Positions 21,998 to 31,398 of a stretch of 64,000 nucleotides of DNA are shown here, in pieces (within the stretch, counting starts at the first letter, position 1; every line of letters begins with the position of its first letter). The stretch is from NCBI GenBank assembly GCA_016432725.1, contig JACJDG010000003.1, forward strand, positions 682,001 to 746,000, in the 5' to 3' direction. This DNA is from Streptomyces sp. DHE7-1. GTDB lineage: Bacteria; Actinomycetota; Actinomycetes; Streptomycetales; Streptomycetaceae. The notes under the pieces were generated by a model that was given only the letters and a program-made list of their open reading frames with translations, made no database searches and had not been told where the DNA came from. Both the position numbers and the translations under genes were made by a program.

Positions 21998-23901
21998 ATG
22001 CGCGACGACGCCCTCGCTCCGGCAGCCGCACGCCCGCTGACCGGCGGACTCGCCGACAGCGTCTTCGAGACGGCGGAACGGACCCCGGCCCTGCCGGTCC
22101 TGGCCCGCCGTTCGGGGGCCTCGCCCGGCCGCTGGGAGGAGGTGACGGCGGTCGAGCTGCGGGACCAGGTGACCGACCTCGCCAAGGGTCTGGTGGCCGC
22201 CGGGATCTCGCCCGGGCACCGGGTGGCCCTGATGGCCCGGACCCGGTACGAGTGGACGGTGTTCGCCCACGCGCTGTGGACCGTCGGCGCCGAGGTCGTC
22301 CCGGTGCACCCGATGTCCTCGCGGGACCAGGTGGAGTGGATCCTGCGGGACGCCGGCTGCGTGGCGATCGTGGTGGAGGACGAACAGGGCGCGATGACCG
22401 TGGGCACCGTGTGCGCCGGTCTGCCGCGCCTGCGGCACGTCTGGCAGCTCGACGCGGGCGCCCTCGCCCGGCTGTCCGAGCAGGGCGCGCTGGTCCCGCT
22501 GACCACGGTGGACTCGCTGCGCCGGATCGTGCTGCCGGACGCGACGGCGGCCATCGCGTACACCTCGGGCACCTCGGGCCGGCCGCTGGGCTGCGCGCTG
22601 AGCCACCGCGGCCTGGCCTACCCGTGCGACACCCTGCTGGCCGGCTGGGGCACACCGCGGCGCCGCCGGGCGAGCAGGCGTCCGTGCTCGCCTTCCTGCC
22701 CTTCTCCCATGTGTACGGGATCATGATCCAGCAGGTGTGCCTGCGCGGCGGGGTGCTGATGGCGCACGAGCCGGACATGACGGGGGCCGCGCTGGCCTCG
22801 GCGCTGCGCACCTTCCGGCCGACGTATCTGTACGGGGTGCCGTCGGTCTTCGAGAAGCTGTACAAGACGTTCCTGCGGACGGCCCACGAGGCGGGCCGCG
22901 GCGCCCTGTTCGAGCGGGCCGCGCGGACCGCGCGGGACTTCGCCGAGGCCCAGGAGCGGCGACGGCTGGGCCGCGGACCGGGCCCGGGACTGGACCTGCG
23001 GCTGCAGCACACGCTGTACGAGCGGACGGTGTACCGCAAGCTGCGCGAGGCGCTCGGCGGCCGGGCCACGCACGGCAGCTCGGGCGGCTCGTCGCTCAGC
23101 CGCGAACTGTCCCTGTTCTACGAGGGCATCGGCCTGCGCATCCACGACGGCTACGGTCTGACGGAGAGTTCCGGCGGCATCACCATGCAGCCGCTCGGCC
23201 GGGAGAAGTCCGGGACCGTGGGCCGTCCGCTGCCGGGGACCGAGATCCGCATCGCGGACGACGGGGAGATCCTGGTGCGCGGCCCGTCGGTGTTCCAGGG
23301 CTACGTCGGCGAGGAGGGCCGCGGCCGGGGCACGTCGCACGGCGGCTGGCTGGCCACCGGGGACATCGGCCGGCTGGACTCCGAGGGGTATCTGACGATC
23401 ACCGGCCGCAAGAAGGACGTCCTGGTCACGAGCAGCGGCAAGAGCGTGGCGCCGGCACCGCTGGAGCAGCGGCTGCGGCTGCATCCGCTGGTGCACCAGG
23501 CGGTGGTGGTGGGTGACGACCGGCCCTGCGTGGGGGCCCTGATCACCCTGGACCCGGAGTTCCTCGCGCACTGGCGGGCGTCGCTGGCGCTGCAGGGCGA
23601 GTCGCCGGGCCGTGAGGCCCGCGAGGAGAACGCGCTGATGGAGGAGATCGCCCGGGCCGTCGCCTCGGCCAACAGCGCGGTGTCCCGCGCGGAGTCCATC
23701 AGGGTCTACCGTGTCCTCCCGGAGCCGTTCGCCCCGGACAACGGGCTGCTGACGCCGTCGCTGAAGCTGCGTCGCGACGCCATAGCGCGGCACTACGCCG
23801 CCGAGATCGACGCGATGTACGAGACCCGGTCCAGGACGGCGCGGCGGCCGTCCGTCCAGGAGCCGGCCGACTGGGACGAGCCGGACAGCGTCTTCCGTTA
23901 G
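21998..23901 (+). CDS. AMP-forming acyl-CoA synthetase/ligase (ANL superfamily, FadD15-like), one frameshift
   Basis: About 634 residues. ANL adenylation motifs are present: AIAYTSGTSGRPLG (P-loop-like core), FLPFSHVYGIMIQQ, DGYGLTESSGG, ATGDIGRLDSEGYLTITGRKKDVLV and a C-terminal Lys-containing segment. The overall pattern is that of long-chain acyl-CoA synthetases, which activate fatty acids as acyl-AMP and then acyl-CoA. One lost base near 22651 separates the N-terminal third. The ATG at 21998 is preceded by GGGAGCAGC. No fatty-acid pathway genes flank it, so the substrate cannot be given from context. Confidence 0.88.
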
Positions 23902-24071
23902 GAGTGCGCGGTCCCGCCGGGGAGGAGCCGGGTCGCCCGCAAGACCGGGGAGGCGGGGGACGGATATCCCGCCCGGCTGTGGGAACCCGCAGCTTGGGAG
24001 TGATCAGCAACGACGACCGCCCTGGTCGTAAGGGCCGCCCGGCCCCCGCCGACGGGGCCGGGGAATGCGAG

Positions 24072-24505
24072 ATGTCGACGGAGCCGCGTTGGGATGGGAC
24101 ACCGCCCTCGGAGGAGAGGTACGAGCGTACGTACTCCTTCCCGGGCGAGCTGCGCAATGTCACGGGTGCCCGGCTCGCCGCCGAGGAGTTCCTGTGCGAC
24201 CTGGCGCGGAACGCCCCGCCGGCCGCGCCGGAGTACTGGGACGACATCCTCCTGGTGGTCACGGAACTGGCCGCCAATGTCATCCAGTACGCCCCGGGCC
24301 CTTCGGCCTGCACATGCGCCGCACCTTCGACGGGGTGCACGTGACGATGCACGACACCAGCACCACCCGGCCCGAGCCGCGGCCGTTCCACCCGAACGCG
24401 GGCGGCGGCGGTATCGGCTGGCACCTCGTGCACACGCTGTGCGACCAGGTGAGCGTGGTGGTCCAGGACGAGGGCAAGGACATCCACGTGTTCCTGCCCT
24501 GGTGA
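24072..24505 (+). CDS. RsbW-type anti-sigma/regulatory ATPase, one frameshift
   Basis: About 144-residue stand-alone HATPase_c protein. YTYSFPGELRNVTGARLAAEEF-like start, N-box DDILLVVTELAANVIQYAPG, then the repaired join PFGLHMRR, THE G-box region NAGGGGIGWHLVHTLCDQV and the end KDIHVFLPW. One lost G at a CCCCGGGG string near 24297 splits it. Proteins of this type bind and inhibit SigB/F-type sigma factors or phosphorylate anti-anti-sigma proteins; streptomycetes have dozens. No cognate sigma gene is adjacent; the closest is at 28759-29615. The ATG at 24072 has a weak ribosome site (GCGAG). Confidence 0.8.
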
Positions 24506-24716
24506 CGCCCGCGCGGGCCGTTCGCCGGTGGCGACGTGTAGCCGTGCGTGATCCGGATACTCCCGCTCCGCGGGGCACGCCGGTGCCCCCGTTCGTTCGT
24601 CTGCCTGCCGCACCCGGCTGGCGGAACGGCCGGAGTCGCGATGGGATCGAGATGGTCGCAGCGATCCGGGGCAGGCGAACGACGTCAAGTCGGACCGCCT
24701 GGAGCCGCAGAGAGGG

Positions 24717-26090
24717 ATGGACACCGTGACACGACCGAGGATCCTGGTGGTTGGCGCAGGCTTCGCCGGGGTCGAGTGCGTCCGCCGCCTGGAGCGGAAA
24801 CTCACCCCCGAGGAGGCCGACGTCACCCTGGTGACGCCGTTCGCCTACCAGCTCTACCTCCCACTGCTCCCCCAGGTCGCCTCCGGCGTGCTCACGCCGC
24901 AGTCGATCGCCCTGTCGCTGCGGCGCAGCAAGAAGTACCGCACCCGGATCATCCCGGGCGGCGCGGTCGGCGTGGACCTGAAGTCGAAGGTCTGCGTCGT
25001 GCGCACCATCACCGACAAGCTCGTGAACGAGCGGTACGACTACATCGTGCTGGCGCCCGGCAGCGTGACCCGCACCTTCGACATCCCGGGGCTCACCGAG
25101 CACGCCTTCGGCCTGAAGACCCTCGCCGAGGCCGCGTACCTCAGGGACCACGTCATCTCGCAGCTCGACCTCGCCGACGCCAGCGACGACCCGGCCGAAC
25201 GGGCCGCCCGGCTGCAGTTCGTGGTGGTCGGCGGCGGCTACGCGGGCACGGAGACCGCGGCCTGTCTGCAGCGGCTCACGCACGCGGCCGTCCAGCGCTA
25301 TCCGCGGCTGGACCCGGGCCTGATCAAGTGGCATCTGATCGACATCGCGCCCAAGCTCATGCCGGAGCTGGGCGACAAGCTCGGCCGCAGCGCGCAGGAG
25401 ATCCTCCGGCGGCGCGGCATCGACGTCTCGCTGGGCGTGTCGATCGACAAGGCCGGCCCGGAGGAGGTCACCTTCACCGACGGCCGGGTGGTGCCCACCC
25501 ACACCCTGATCTGGACGGCCGGTGTGGTCGCCAGCCCGCTCATCGCGACGCTGGGCGCGGAGACGGTCCGGGGCCGGCTCGCGGTCGGCGCCGAGATGAA
25601 CCTGCCCGGTCACGACGGGGTGTTCGCGCTCGGCGACTCGGCGGCCGTGCCGGACGTGGCCAAGGGCGACGGCGCGGTCTGCCCGCCCACGGCCCAGCAC
25701 GCCCTGCGCCAGGGCAAGAAGGTCGCCGACAACGTCATCGCGGCGCTGCGCGGCCGGCCCCTGGAACCGTATGTGCACCATGACCTGGGGCTCGTCGTCG
25801 ACCTCGGCGGCAAGGACGCCGTGTCCAAGCCGCTGGGCGTCGAGCTGCGCGGTGTCCCGGCCCAGGCCGTGGCCCGCGGGTACCACCTCGGGGCGCTGCG
25901 CACCAACGTCGCCAAGACGCGGGTCGTGACCAACTGGCTGCTGAACGCGGTCGCCGGTGACGACTTCGTGCGCACCGGATTCCAGGCGCGCAAACCGGCC
26001 CGGCTGAAGGACTTCGAGTACACCGACTCCTATCTGACTCCCGAGCAGGTGCGCGCCCGGGTGGAGGAGCAGACCGCCGGCAGCTCCTGA
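24717..26090 (+). CDS. ndh: Type II NADH dehydrogenase (NDH-2) family flavoprotein
   Basis: 457-residue FAD/NAD(P)-binding oxidoreductase. The first Rossmann motif VVGAGFAGVECVRRL binds FAD; the second VVVGGGYAGTETAACL binds NAD(P)H; FALGDSAAVPD lies near the FAD ribityl site. The C-terminus (about 400-457) could bind the membrane. Members pass electrons from NADH to menaquinone without pumping protons. The start is ATG 24717 or GTG 24726. A clear intrinsic terminator (26111-26146) follows. It is monocistronic by context and the frame is intact. Confidence 0.9.
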   Translation: MDTVTRPRILVVGAGFAGVECVRRLERKLTPEEADVTLVTPFAYQLYLPLLPQVASGVLTPQSIALSLRRSKKYRTRIIPGGAVGVDLKSKVCVVRTITDKLVNERYDYIVLAPGSVTRTFDIPGLTEHAFGLKTLAEAAYLRDHVISQLDLADASDDPAERAARLQFVVVGGGYAGTETAACLQRLTHAAVQRYPRLDPGLIKWHLIDIAPKLMPELGDKLGRSAQEILRRRGIDVSLGVSIDKAGPEEVTFTDGRVVPTHTLIWTAGVVASPLIATLGAETVRGRLAVGAEMNLPGHDGVFALGDSAAVPDVAKGDGAVCPPTAQHALRQGKKVADNVIAALRGRPLEPYVHHDLGLVVDLGGKDAVSKPLGVELRGVPAQAVARGYHLGALRTNVAKTRVVTNWLLNAVAGDDFVRTGFQARKPARLKDFEYTDSYLTPEQVRARVEEQTAGSS

Positions 26091-26110
26091 TGTGACCGGG
26101 ATCACCGGAG

Positions 26111-26146
26111 GACCGCCGATCACTTTCCATCCGGTCGGCGGTCTTT
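26111..26146 (+). terminator. Intrinsic terminator after ndh
   Basis: GACCGCCGA (26111-26119) pairs perfectly with TCGGCGGTC (26135-26143) and is followed by TTT. It lies 20 bases after the ndh stop. Confidence 0.7.
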
Positions 26147-26184
26147 CACGGTGACCAGGAGACATCACACGGAGGGACACCGGC

Positions 26185-26394
26185 ATGACCGAGAAGACCG
26201 TGAAGGGCCCGGCGAGTTACTTCCCCGCGATCGAGAAGAAGTACGGCCGCCCGGTGGCCGAGTGGCAGGAGCTGCTCCGCTCCTCGCCGCTGACCCGGCA
26301 CATGGAGCTGGTCGCCTGGCTGAAGGACGAGCACGGTCTGGGCCACGGCCACGCCAACGCCCTGGTGGCGCACACGCTGGCCGAGAGCAGGTAG
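26185..26394 (+). CDS. DUF4287 domain protein
   Basis: 69-residue protein, MTEKTVKGPASYFPAIEKKYG... followed by EWQELLRSSPLTRHMELVAWL and GHGHANALVAH. This is the complete DUF4287 signature, a small helical family of unknown role common in actinobacteria. GGAGGGACACCGGC precedes the ATG. It stands alone between ndh and the FUSC gene, and the frame is intact. Confidence 0.8.
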   Translation: MTEKTVKGPASYFPAIEKKYGRPVAEWQELLRSSPLTRHMELVAWLKDEHGLGHGHANALVAHTLAESR

Positions 26395-26457
26395 TCGAGG
26401 TCCTCGTGCCATGCTGGTTCCTAGATCGAGTACTGGCACGGGAGAGAGCGCGGCGGC

Positions 26458-28706
26458 GTGAGGGAAGCGGTTCGGTCGGGGTGGGCTCGGATGTGGGACC
26501 GGCTGGCCGCGTCCGATCCCGGACTGCTCAGGCTCACCGCGGGTCTGCGCACGGTCACCGCCATCGCCCTGACCCTCGCGGTGCTGGGTGCGCTGCTGGT
26601 CCCGGTGCAGCAGCTGGTCGCGGGGGCCATCGCGGCGATGGTCGCGACCTTCGCCATCCGGGAGAAGCAGCGTCCCCAGCAGGCCGTCACCCTCGCGCTG
26701 GGCCTGCCGGTGGCACTCGCCTCGGTCTCCCTGGGGGCGCTGCTCAACCAGCGGGTCGTCGTGGGGACCTGTTCTTCGTCGTGCTCATCTTCTGCGCCGT
26801 CTACGGCCGCCGGTTCGGGGACCGCGGCACGGCGCTGGGCCTGGTCGGCTTCCAGGTCTACTTCCTCTCGCTGTTCGTGCACGCGACCCCGGACACGCTG
26901 CCCGCCCTGTACGTCGTGATCACCGTGGCGTTCGGCTGCGCCGCCCTGGCCCGCTTCGTCCTGCTGCCGCAGACCCCGGCGGGCACCCTGGACCGGCTCC
27001 GGCGCGCGTTCCGCGCCCGGCTGGGGCAGCTCTTCGGCACCCAGCTCGAGCTGCTGGACGCCGGTCCCGACGACGTGGACAAGGTGCTCCAGGAGCTGCG
27101 TACCCGTACCGCGCGGCTGCACGAGACCGCGCTGATGATCCAGGGCAGGCTTGCCGACGGCACCGCCGACGAGGCGACGGCCCGGCTGCTGCAGCGCCGG
27201 ATCGCGGACGCCGAGATCGCCGCCGAGCGGCTCGGGCTGCTGCTGCTCACCGCGCGCAGCGCCGAGCGGACCGACACGCTGACCCTGCACCTGCCCGGCG
27301 CTCCCCTGCCGTCCGGCGGCGAACTGCCGGTGCGCGACGGGGCCGCGGCACAGCTGCGGCGCGATCTGGCGGCGCTGCGCCTGCTCGTCCTGCGGCCGGC
27401 CGGCGAGGCCTCGGGGACCGCGCTGGCGCACCTGCGCAACCGGCTGCTCGGCTACCGCGAGGAGGAGAACCTGCCGAAGGCCTCACCGGCCGTGCAGGAC
27501 GTCTTCCGGGGCATCGGTGAGGCGGGACGGGCCGTGCTCGGTCTGCGGATCGCCCTGGACGGGCCGCAGGACGAGTCCGACGACACCCCGGCGACCGCCC
27601 GCTCCCGCGAGGAGCTGGACGCCGAGGACGCCGCCATCGAGGGCAGCGAGGAGGCCGAGGCGGACAAGCCGGAGCCGGCCGGACTGGGACGGCCCACCAC
27701 CCGGGCCGCCGTGCAGGTCGCGGTCGGTTCCGCGCTGGCCATCGCAGGCGGCGAGATGCTGTCCGGCCAGCGCTGGTACTGGGCGGTGCTGACCTGCTGG
27801 ATCGTGTTCATCAACACCTCCTCCACCGGCGAGATCCTGGTGAAGGGCTACCGGCGGGTGCTCGGCACGGTGCTCGGCGTGGTGGCCGGCATCGCGCTCG
27901 CCGGACTGGTCGGCAACCACACGTGGCTCGCGTTCGCGCTGGTGCTGCTCTTCGTCTTCGCGATGTTCTACACCGCGCCCCTGTCGTACACGCTGATGTC
28001 GTTCTTCGTCACGGCGATGCTGGGGCTGCTGTACACGCTCCTGAACACCTACAGCCTGTCGGTGCTGGTGCTGCGGGTGGAGGAGACGGTGCTGGGCGCG
28101 GCCTGCGGCGTGTTCGCGGCGGCGCTGGTGCTGCCGATCCACACCGACCGGCGCACGAACGACCTCCTGGTCGACGTGCTGGAGAAGCTGGCGGAGGTTA
28201 CCCGCGCCGCCGCCGACCAGCTCAGCGGCGGGCTGCCGGTCGACCTGGTCGACAAGGCCCGCGAGCTGGACCAGGCGCTGGCCGATCTGCGGGCCGCCAC
28301 CCAGCCGCTGACGCACCCGGTCACCCCGCTGCGCTCGCGCCGCGACACCGCCCGGTACGTCATGGCGCTGCTGGAGACGTGTGCGTACCACGCCCGCTCC
28401 CTGGCGGCCACCGCCGAACTGCTGCCCACGCACGCGTCCATCGCGGCGGATCCGCGGCTGCGCACGGTGGGCCGGCGGATCGTGCGGAACATCGAGGCGA
28501 TCGCCGTCCATGTGGCGGACCCGCGGTCCGCGTCGACGGTCGAGACCGGCCCCAGCATCGCCTCCCTGCTGGAACCGGGCACCCTGCGCAGTCCGCGCTA
28601 CGGCCGGGTGACCGACCGGGTGCTGCGCCATCTGCAGCGGCTGGACGAGGCGGTGGCGGGTCTCGGCCGCCCGCTCGGGGTCACCCCCGAGCCCCGCGTG
28701 AAGTGA
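26458..28706 (+). CDS. FUSC-family (aromatic acid exporter-like) membrane protein, one frameshift
   Basis: About 749-residue integral membrane protein in two similar halves. Each half has a cluster of hydrophobic helices (for example RTVTAIALTLAVLGALLVPV at the N-terminus and WYWAVLTCWIVFINTSSTGEILVKGYRRVLGT at about residue 440) followed by a long soluble helical region. The repeated FUSC pattern resembles YccS/AaeB-type exporters. One lost G near 26764 (GTGGGGGACC) breaks helix 4. GTG 26458 follows GGGAGAGAG. An acidic linker (EGSEEAEADKPEP) joins the halves. Substrate unknown. Confidence 0.82.
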
Positions 28707-28712
28707 CCGTCC

Positions 28713-28751
28713 GCCCGGACCGGGCCCGTCGGTGCGGGCCCCGGTCCGGGC
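28713..28751. terminator. Long stem-loop between FUSC gene and sigma-factor gene
   Basis: GCCCGGACCGGGCCCG (28713-28728) pairs with CGGGCCCCGGTCCGGGC (28735-28751) around TCGGTG. The right arm has one extra C, so the stem would be perfect if the left arm had one more G. It serves convergent transcripts. Confidence 0.65.
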
Positions 28752-28758
28752 CGGGGGT

Positions 28759-29615
28759 TCACCGGGACTTCCGGGTGCCCTGGCGCTGCCCCAGCACCTC
28801 GTCGCGGACCCGGGCACAACTCCGGCTGATGAGCCGGGAGACGTGCATCTGGGAGATGCCGAGCCGGTCGGCGATCCGGCTCTGCGTCATGTCCTCGAAG
28901 AAGCGCATGTAGAGGATGGCCCGCTCCCGTTCGGGCAGCCGGCGCAGGCCCTCCTTGGCGGCCTCGCGGTCCACGACGACGTCGTACGCGCCGTCCGCGG
29001 CGCCGAGGGTGTCGGCGAGGCTGTATCCGTCGTCACCGCTGGAGAGTTCGGCGTCCAGGGAGAGGGTGCTGAAGCTCTCCAGCGCCTCCATGCCCGCGGC
29101 GACCTCCTCCTCGGTGAGGCCGGTGTGCGCCGCGATGTCGGCGGGGGTGGGCTCGGGGCTGCCGGGCATCTGGGTGAGTTCACGTCGGGCCACGCGGACC
29201 CGGTTGCGCAGCTCCTGGACGCGGCGGGGCACCCGCAGGGCCCACATCCGGTCCCGGAAGTGCCGCTTGACCTCGCCGGTGATGGTCGGCACCGCGTAGC
29301 TCTCGAAGGCGCCCCGGGACGGGTCGAACCGGTCGATGGCCTTGACCAGACCGAGCGCGGCCACCTGCCTGAGGTCCTCGACGGACTCCCCCGGTCGCGG
29401 AAGCGTCCCGCTATCCGGTGGGCCATCGGCAGCCAGGCGGTCACCAGCTCGTCGCGCACGGCGTCCCGCTCGGGTCCGTCCTCCAGCCCGGCCAGCCGGG
29501 CGAAGAGGTCCGCGGTGACAGGGGCGTCGTCGTGGGTCCGCCGCCCGGACGGGGAGGCGGTGGCGGTGGGGGTGCCGGGCGTGCCGGAAGGGCTCGTGGA
29601 CTCGTCGGTCAGCAT
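28759..29615 (-). CDS. SigB/SigF/SigG-family alternative sigma factor, one frameshift
   Basis: About 285-residue group 3 sigma factor, clearly paralogous to the one at 7528-8319. Region 2 holds AWLPMAHRIAGRFRDRG and, after a break near 29391, ESVEDLRQVAALGLVKAIDRF and YAVPTITGEVKRHFRDRMW. Region 4 has TQSRIADRLGISQMHVSRL. One G is missing from a run of six. A disordered N-terminal extension of about 35 residues is rich in Ser/Thr/Pro. The ATG at 29615 has AGGAGCG upstream. An RsbW-like ATPase lies about 220 bases upstream on the same strand and is the most likely partner. Confidence 0.92.
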
Positions 29616-29839
29616 GCGGAATCGCTCCTGAACGTGTTTTCCGGGCAGGAGGCCGGACCATGATTCCCGGTCCCGGCCCGAACGGTGCTGTCAGGGTCTG
29701 CCGCGGAAAGGAACACAGGCCTCCGGAGGGGCCTGCGGCGTTCTCATCCCGCCGGGCGCGCGCCTCCGGTCCGAAGCACGAGGTTCCGTCTGCCCCTGCG
29801 CATGCGCGGCAAACGCCGCTAACGGAACTTCTCCTACCG

Positions 29840-30277
29840 CTACCGGCCGAGCGGTACGACGGCGGTGATGCGCTTGCCGCCGCGGGGCAGCCCCGCGACG
29901 CTGACGTCGCGGGCGAGCAGGCACACGATGGGCCAGCCGCGGCCTCCGAGCCGGTTGCGGCCCTGTTCGTCCACCGGCGCCTCGACCACCGGGACCTCGT
30001 CGCTGCGGTCGCTGACCGACACGCTGACCCCGCCGCCGTCGACGTCGACGGCGAACCCGGTGATGCCCCCGCCGTGCAGGATGGCGTTGGTGGTGAGTTC
30101 CGAGGTGACCAGCAGAACGTCGTCCAGCGCGTCGTCGTCACAGGGGATGGCGCGGGTCCGGCAGCGTTCGGCCACCACCCGCCGGACGGTGGTGCGGGCG
30201 TCGGCCGGCCGGCACGGCAGAGACCGGCACGCCTCCCGCGGTCCCGTCGGGGAATCGGTCCTGTACGTCTGGCGCAT
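29840..30277 (-). CDS. RsbW-type anti-sigma/regulatory ATPase
   Basis: 145-residue single-domain HATPase. N-box DDVLLVTSELTTNAILHGGG, G-box LGGRGWPIVCLLARDV and the end TAVVPLGR. The N-terminal 20 residues are basic and polar. It precedes the sigma factor at 28759-29615 on the same strand with a 224-base gap, which suggests but does not prove a sigma/anti-sigma pair. In the family, the ATPase binds the sigma factor until an unphosphorylated antagonist releases it. No antagonist gene is seen nearby. Frame intact. Confidence 0.82.
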   Translation of the reverse strand: MRQTYRTDSPTGPREACRSLPCRPADARTTVRRVVAERCRTRAIPCDDDALDDVLLVTSELTTNAILHGGGITGFAVDVDGGGVSVSVSDRSDEVPVVEAPVDEQGRNRLGGRGWPIVCLLARDVSVAGLPRGGKRITAVVPLGR

Positions 30278-30399
30278 GCCTTCCCTCCCTCGGTACTGCC
30301 CGGATCGCCGGGTCTCCTGTTCGGCTGACCCCTCCCGGCGCCGTCAAACACCGTCGGTGCCCTTGTCATCACCGGGCGCGGGGCGGGTAGGCGGACTCC

Positions 30400-30636
30400 A
30401 TGACGGATGTCGTGGACGCGGACGAACTGCTGCGGCGGATCAGGCGGGGCAAGGACTGGACGGCCGACCAGGAACGGGCGTGGCGGGAGCGGGCGCAGAG
30501 CCTGACGGCGACCGATCCGGAGGGGGCGCGGGAGGCGTCCGTCCGGGCCGGGGCCTACGAGGCGGTGCTGGGCGTGCTGGAGGAGATCGTCGACCCGGGC
30601 GCGGCGGAGCGGAGAGAGGTGAAACAGGTCACCTGA
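30400..30636 (+). CDS. Hypothetical small protein
   Basis: 78 residues, highly charged and predicted helical (VDADELLRRIRRGKDWTADQ, ending ERREVKQVT). No signal peptide, membrane segment or recognised domain. The ATG at 30400 has GGGTAGGCGG upstream, a moderate ribosome site. It diverges from the ATPase gene. A terminator with a U-tract follows at 30736-30772. Confidence 0.55.
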   Translation: MTDVVDADELLRRIRRGKDWTADQERAWRERAQSLTATDPEGAREASVRAGAYEAVLGVLEEIVDPGAAERREVKQVT

Positions 30637-30735
30637 CCCGCTCTCGATTGGGCGAATGACGGAAAGATGGTTTATCGTTCATACATACGTGGTGACGGGG
30701 TCGACCGGAACCGTCCTCCATCACCACCGCGTACG

Positions 30736-30772
30736 GCCCTGGCTGGTCTCCCCCGTCCAGCCAGGGCTTTTT
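30736..30772 (+). terminator. Intrinsic terminator with U-tract
   Basis: GCCCTGGCTGG (30736-30746) and CCAGCCAGGGC (30757-30767) form a perfect 11-bp stem followed by TTTTT. It sits 120 bases upstream of the cyclic-nucleotide-binding gene. It may end the upstream small gene, act as an attenuator for the downstream gene, or close a short RNA starting in the AT-rich patch near 30665-30690. Confidence 0.75.
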
Positions 30773-30894
30773 CATGTCCGGAGGCAGGTCTTCCGGGGTG
30801 TGCGCCAGTCCTTCGAGGTGCCCGGGACGGCGGCAGCGGCTGAAATGGGCTTGGGGAACACACCCCGACCGCTGCCGGCGAGGAGTCCCGCGCC

Positions 30895-31353
30895 ATGACC
30901 AAAGCGATAAAACTGCTGACCGCCCTGCCGCAGGCGCAACGTGAGCGGCTGATGGAGCTGGCCAAGGAGGTCTCCTTCCCGGAGGACTCCCGGATCTTCG
31001 AGCCGGGCGGCACCGCCGACCGCTTCTGGGTGATCCGCTCGGGCGCGGTCCACCTGGACCAGCAGGTCACGTCCCGGCAGCGGGTCACCGTGGCCACGCT
31101 CGGCGCGGGCGACATGCTCGGCTGGTCCTGGCTGTTCCCGCCGTACCAGTGGGACTTCGGCGCCGTGGCCTTCAGCAACGTACGGGCCTACGAGTTCGAC
31201 GGGCCGTCGGTGCTCGCGCTGAGCGTGGAGGACCCGCTGCTCGGGCTGTCGCTGGTGCGGACGGTCGCCGAGATCCTCGCCCACCGGCTGGAGACCACCC
31301 GGGGCAAGCTGATGGACCAGTACGCGGTCCGCCGGCGCGGCGGCCCCCTCTGA
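30895..31353 (+). CDS. Cyclic nucleotide-binding domain protein without DNA-binding domain
   Basis: 152-residue single-domain protein of the CRP cNMP-binding fold: FPEDSRIFEPGGTADRFWVIRSGAVHLDQ, VATLGAGDMLGWSWLFPPYQWDFGAVAF, YEFDGPSVLALSVEDPLLGL. The phosphate-binding cassette differs from classical CRP (GDMLGWSWL in place of GELAL), so ligand specificity is uncertain. No helix-turn-helix follows; it ends 20 residues after the C-helix. GAGGAGTCC precedes the ATG. It could be a stand-alone sensor subunit. Frame intact. Confidence 0.85.
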   Translation: MTKAIKLLTALPQAQRERLMELAKEVSFPEDSRIFEPGGTADRFWVIRSGAVHLDQQVTSRQRVTVATLGAGDMLGWSWLFPPYQWDFGAVAFSNVRAYEFDGPSVLALSVEDPLLGLSLVRTVAEILAHRLETTRGKLMDQYAVRRRGGPL

Positions 31354-31360
31354 CCCGGCC

Positions 31361-31385
31361 GGGGCGGCCGCCGGGCGGCCGCCCC
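31361..31385. terminator. 10-bp stem-loop between convergent genes
   Basis: GGGGCGGCCG-CCGGG-CGGCCGCCCC is a perfect hairpin lying between the stops at 31353 (plus) and 31399 (minus). Confidence 0.7.
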
Positions 31386-31398
31386 GTGGCCCGCCGCG

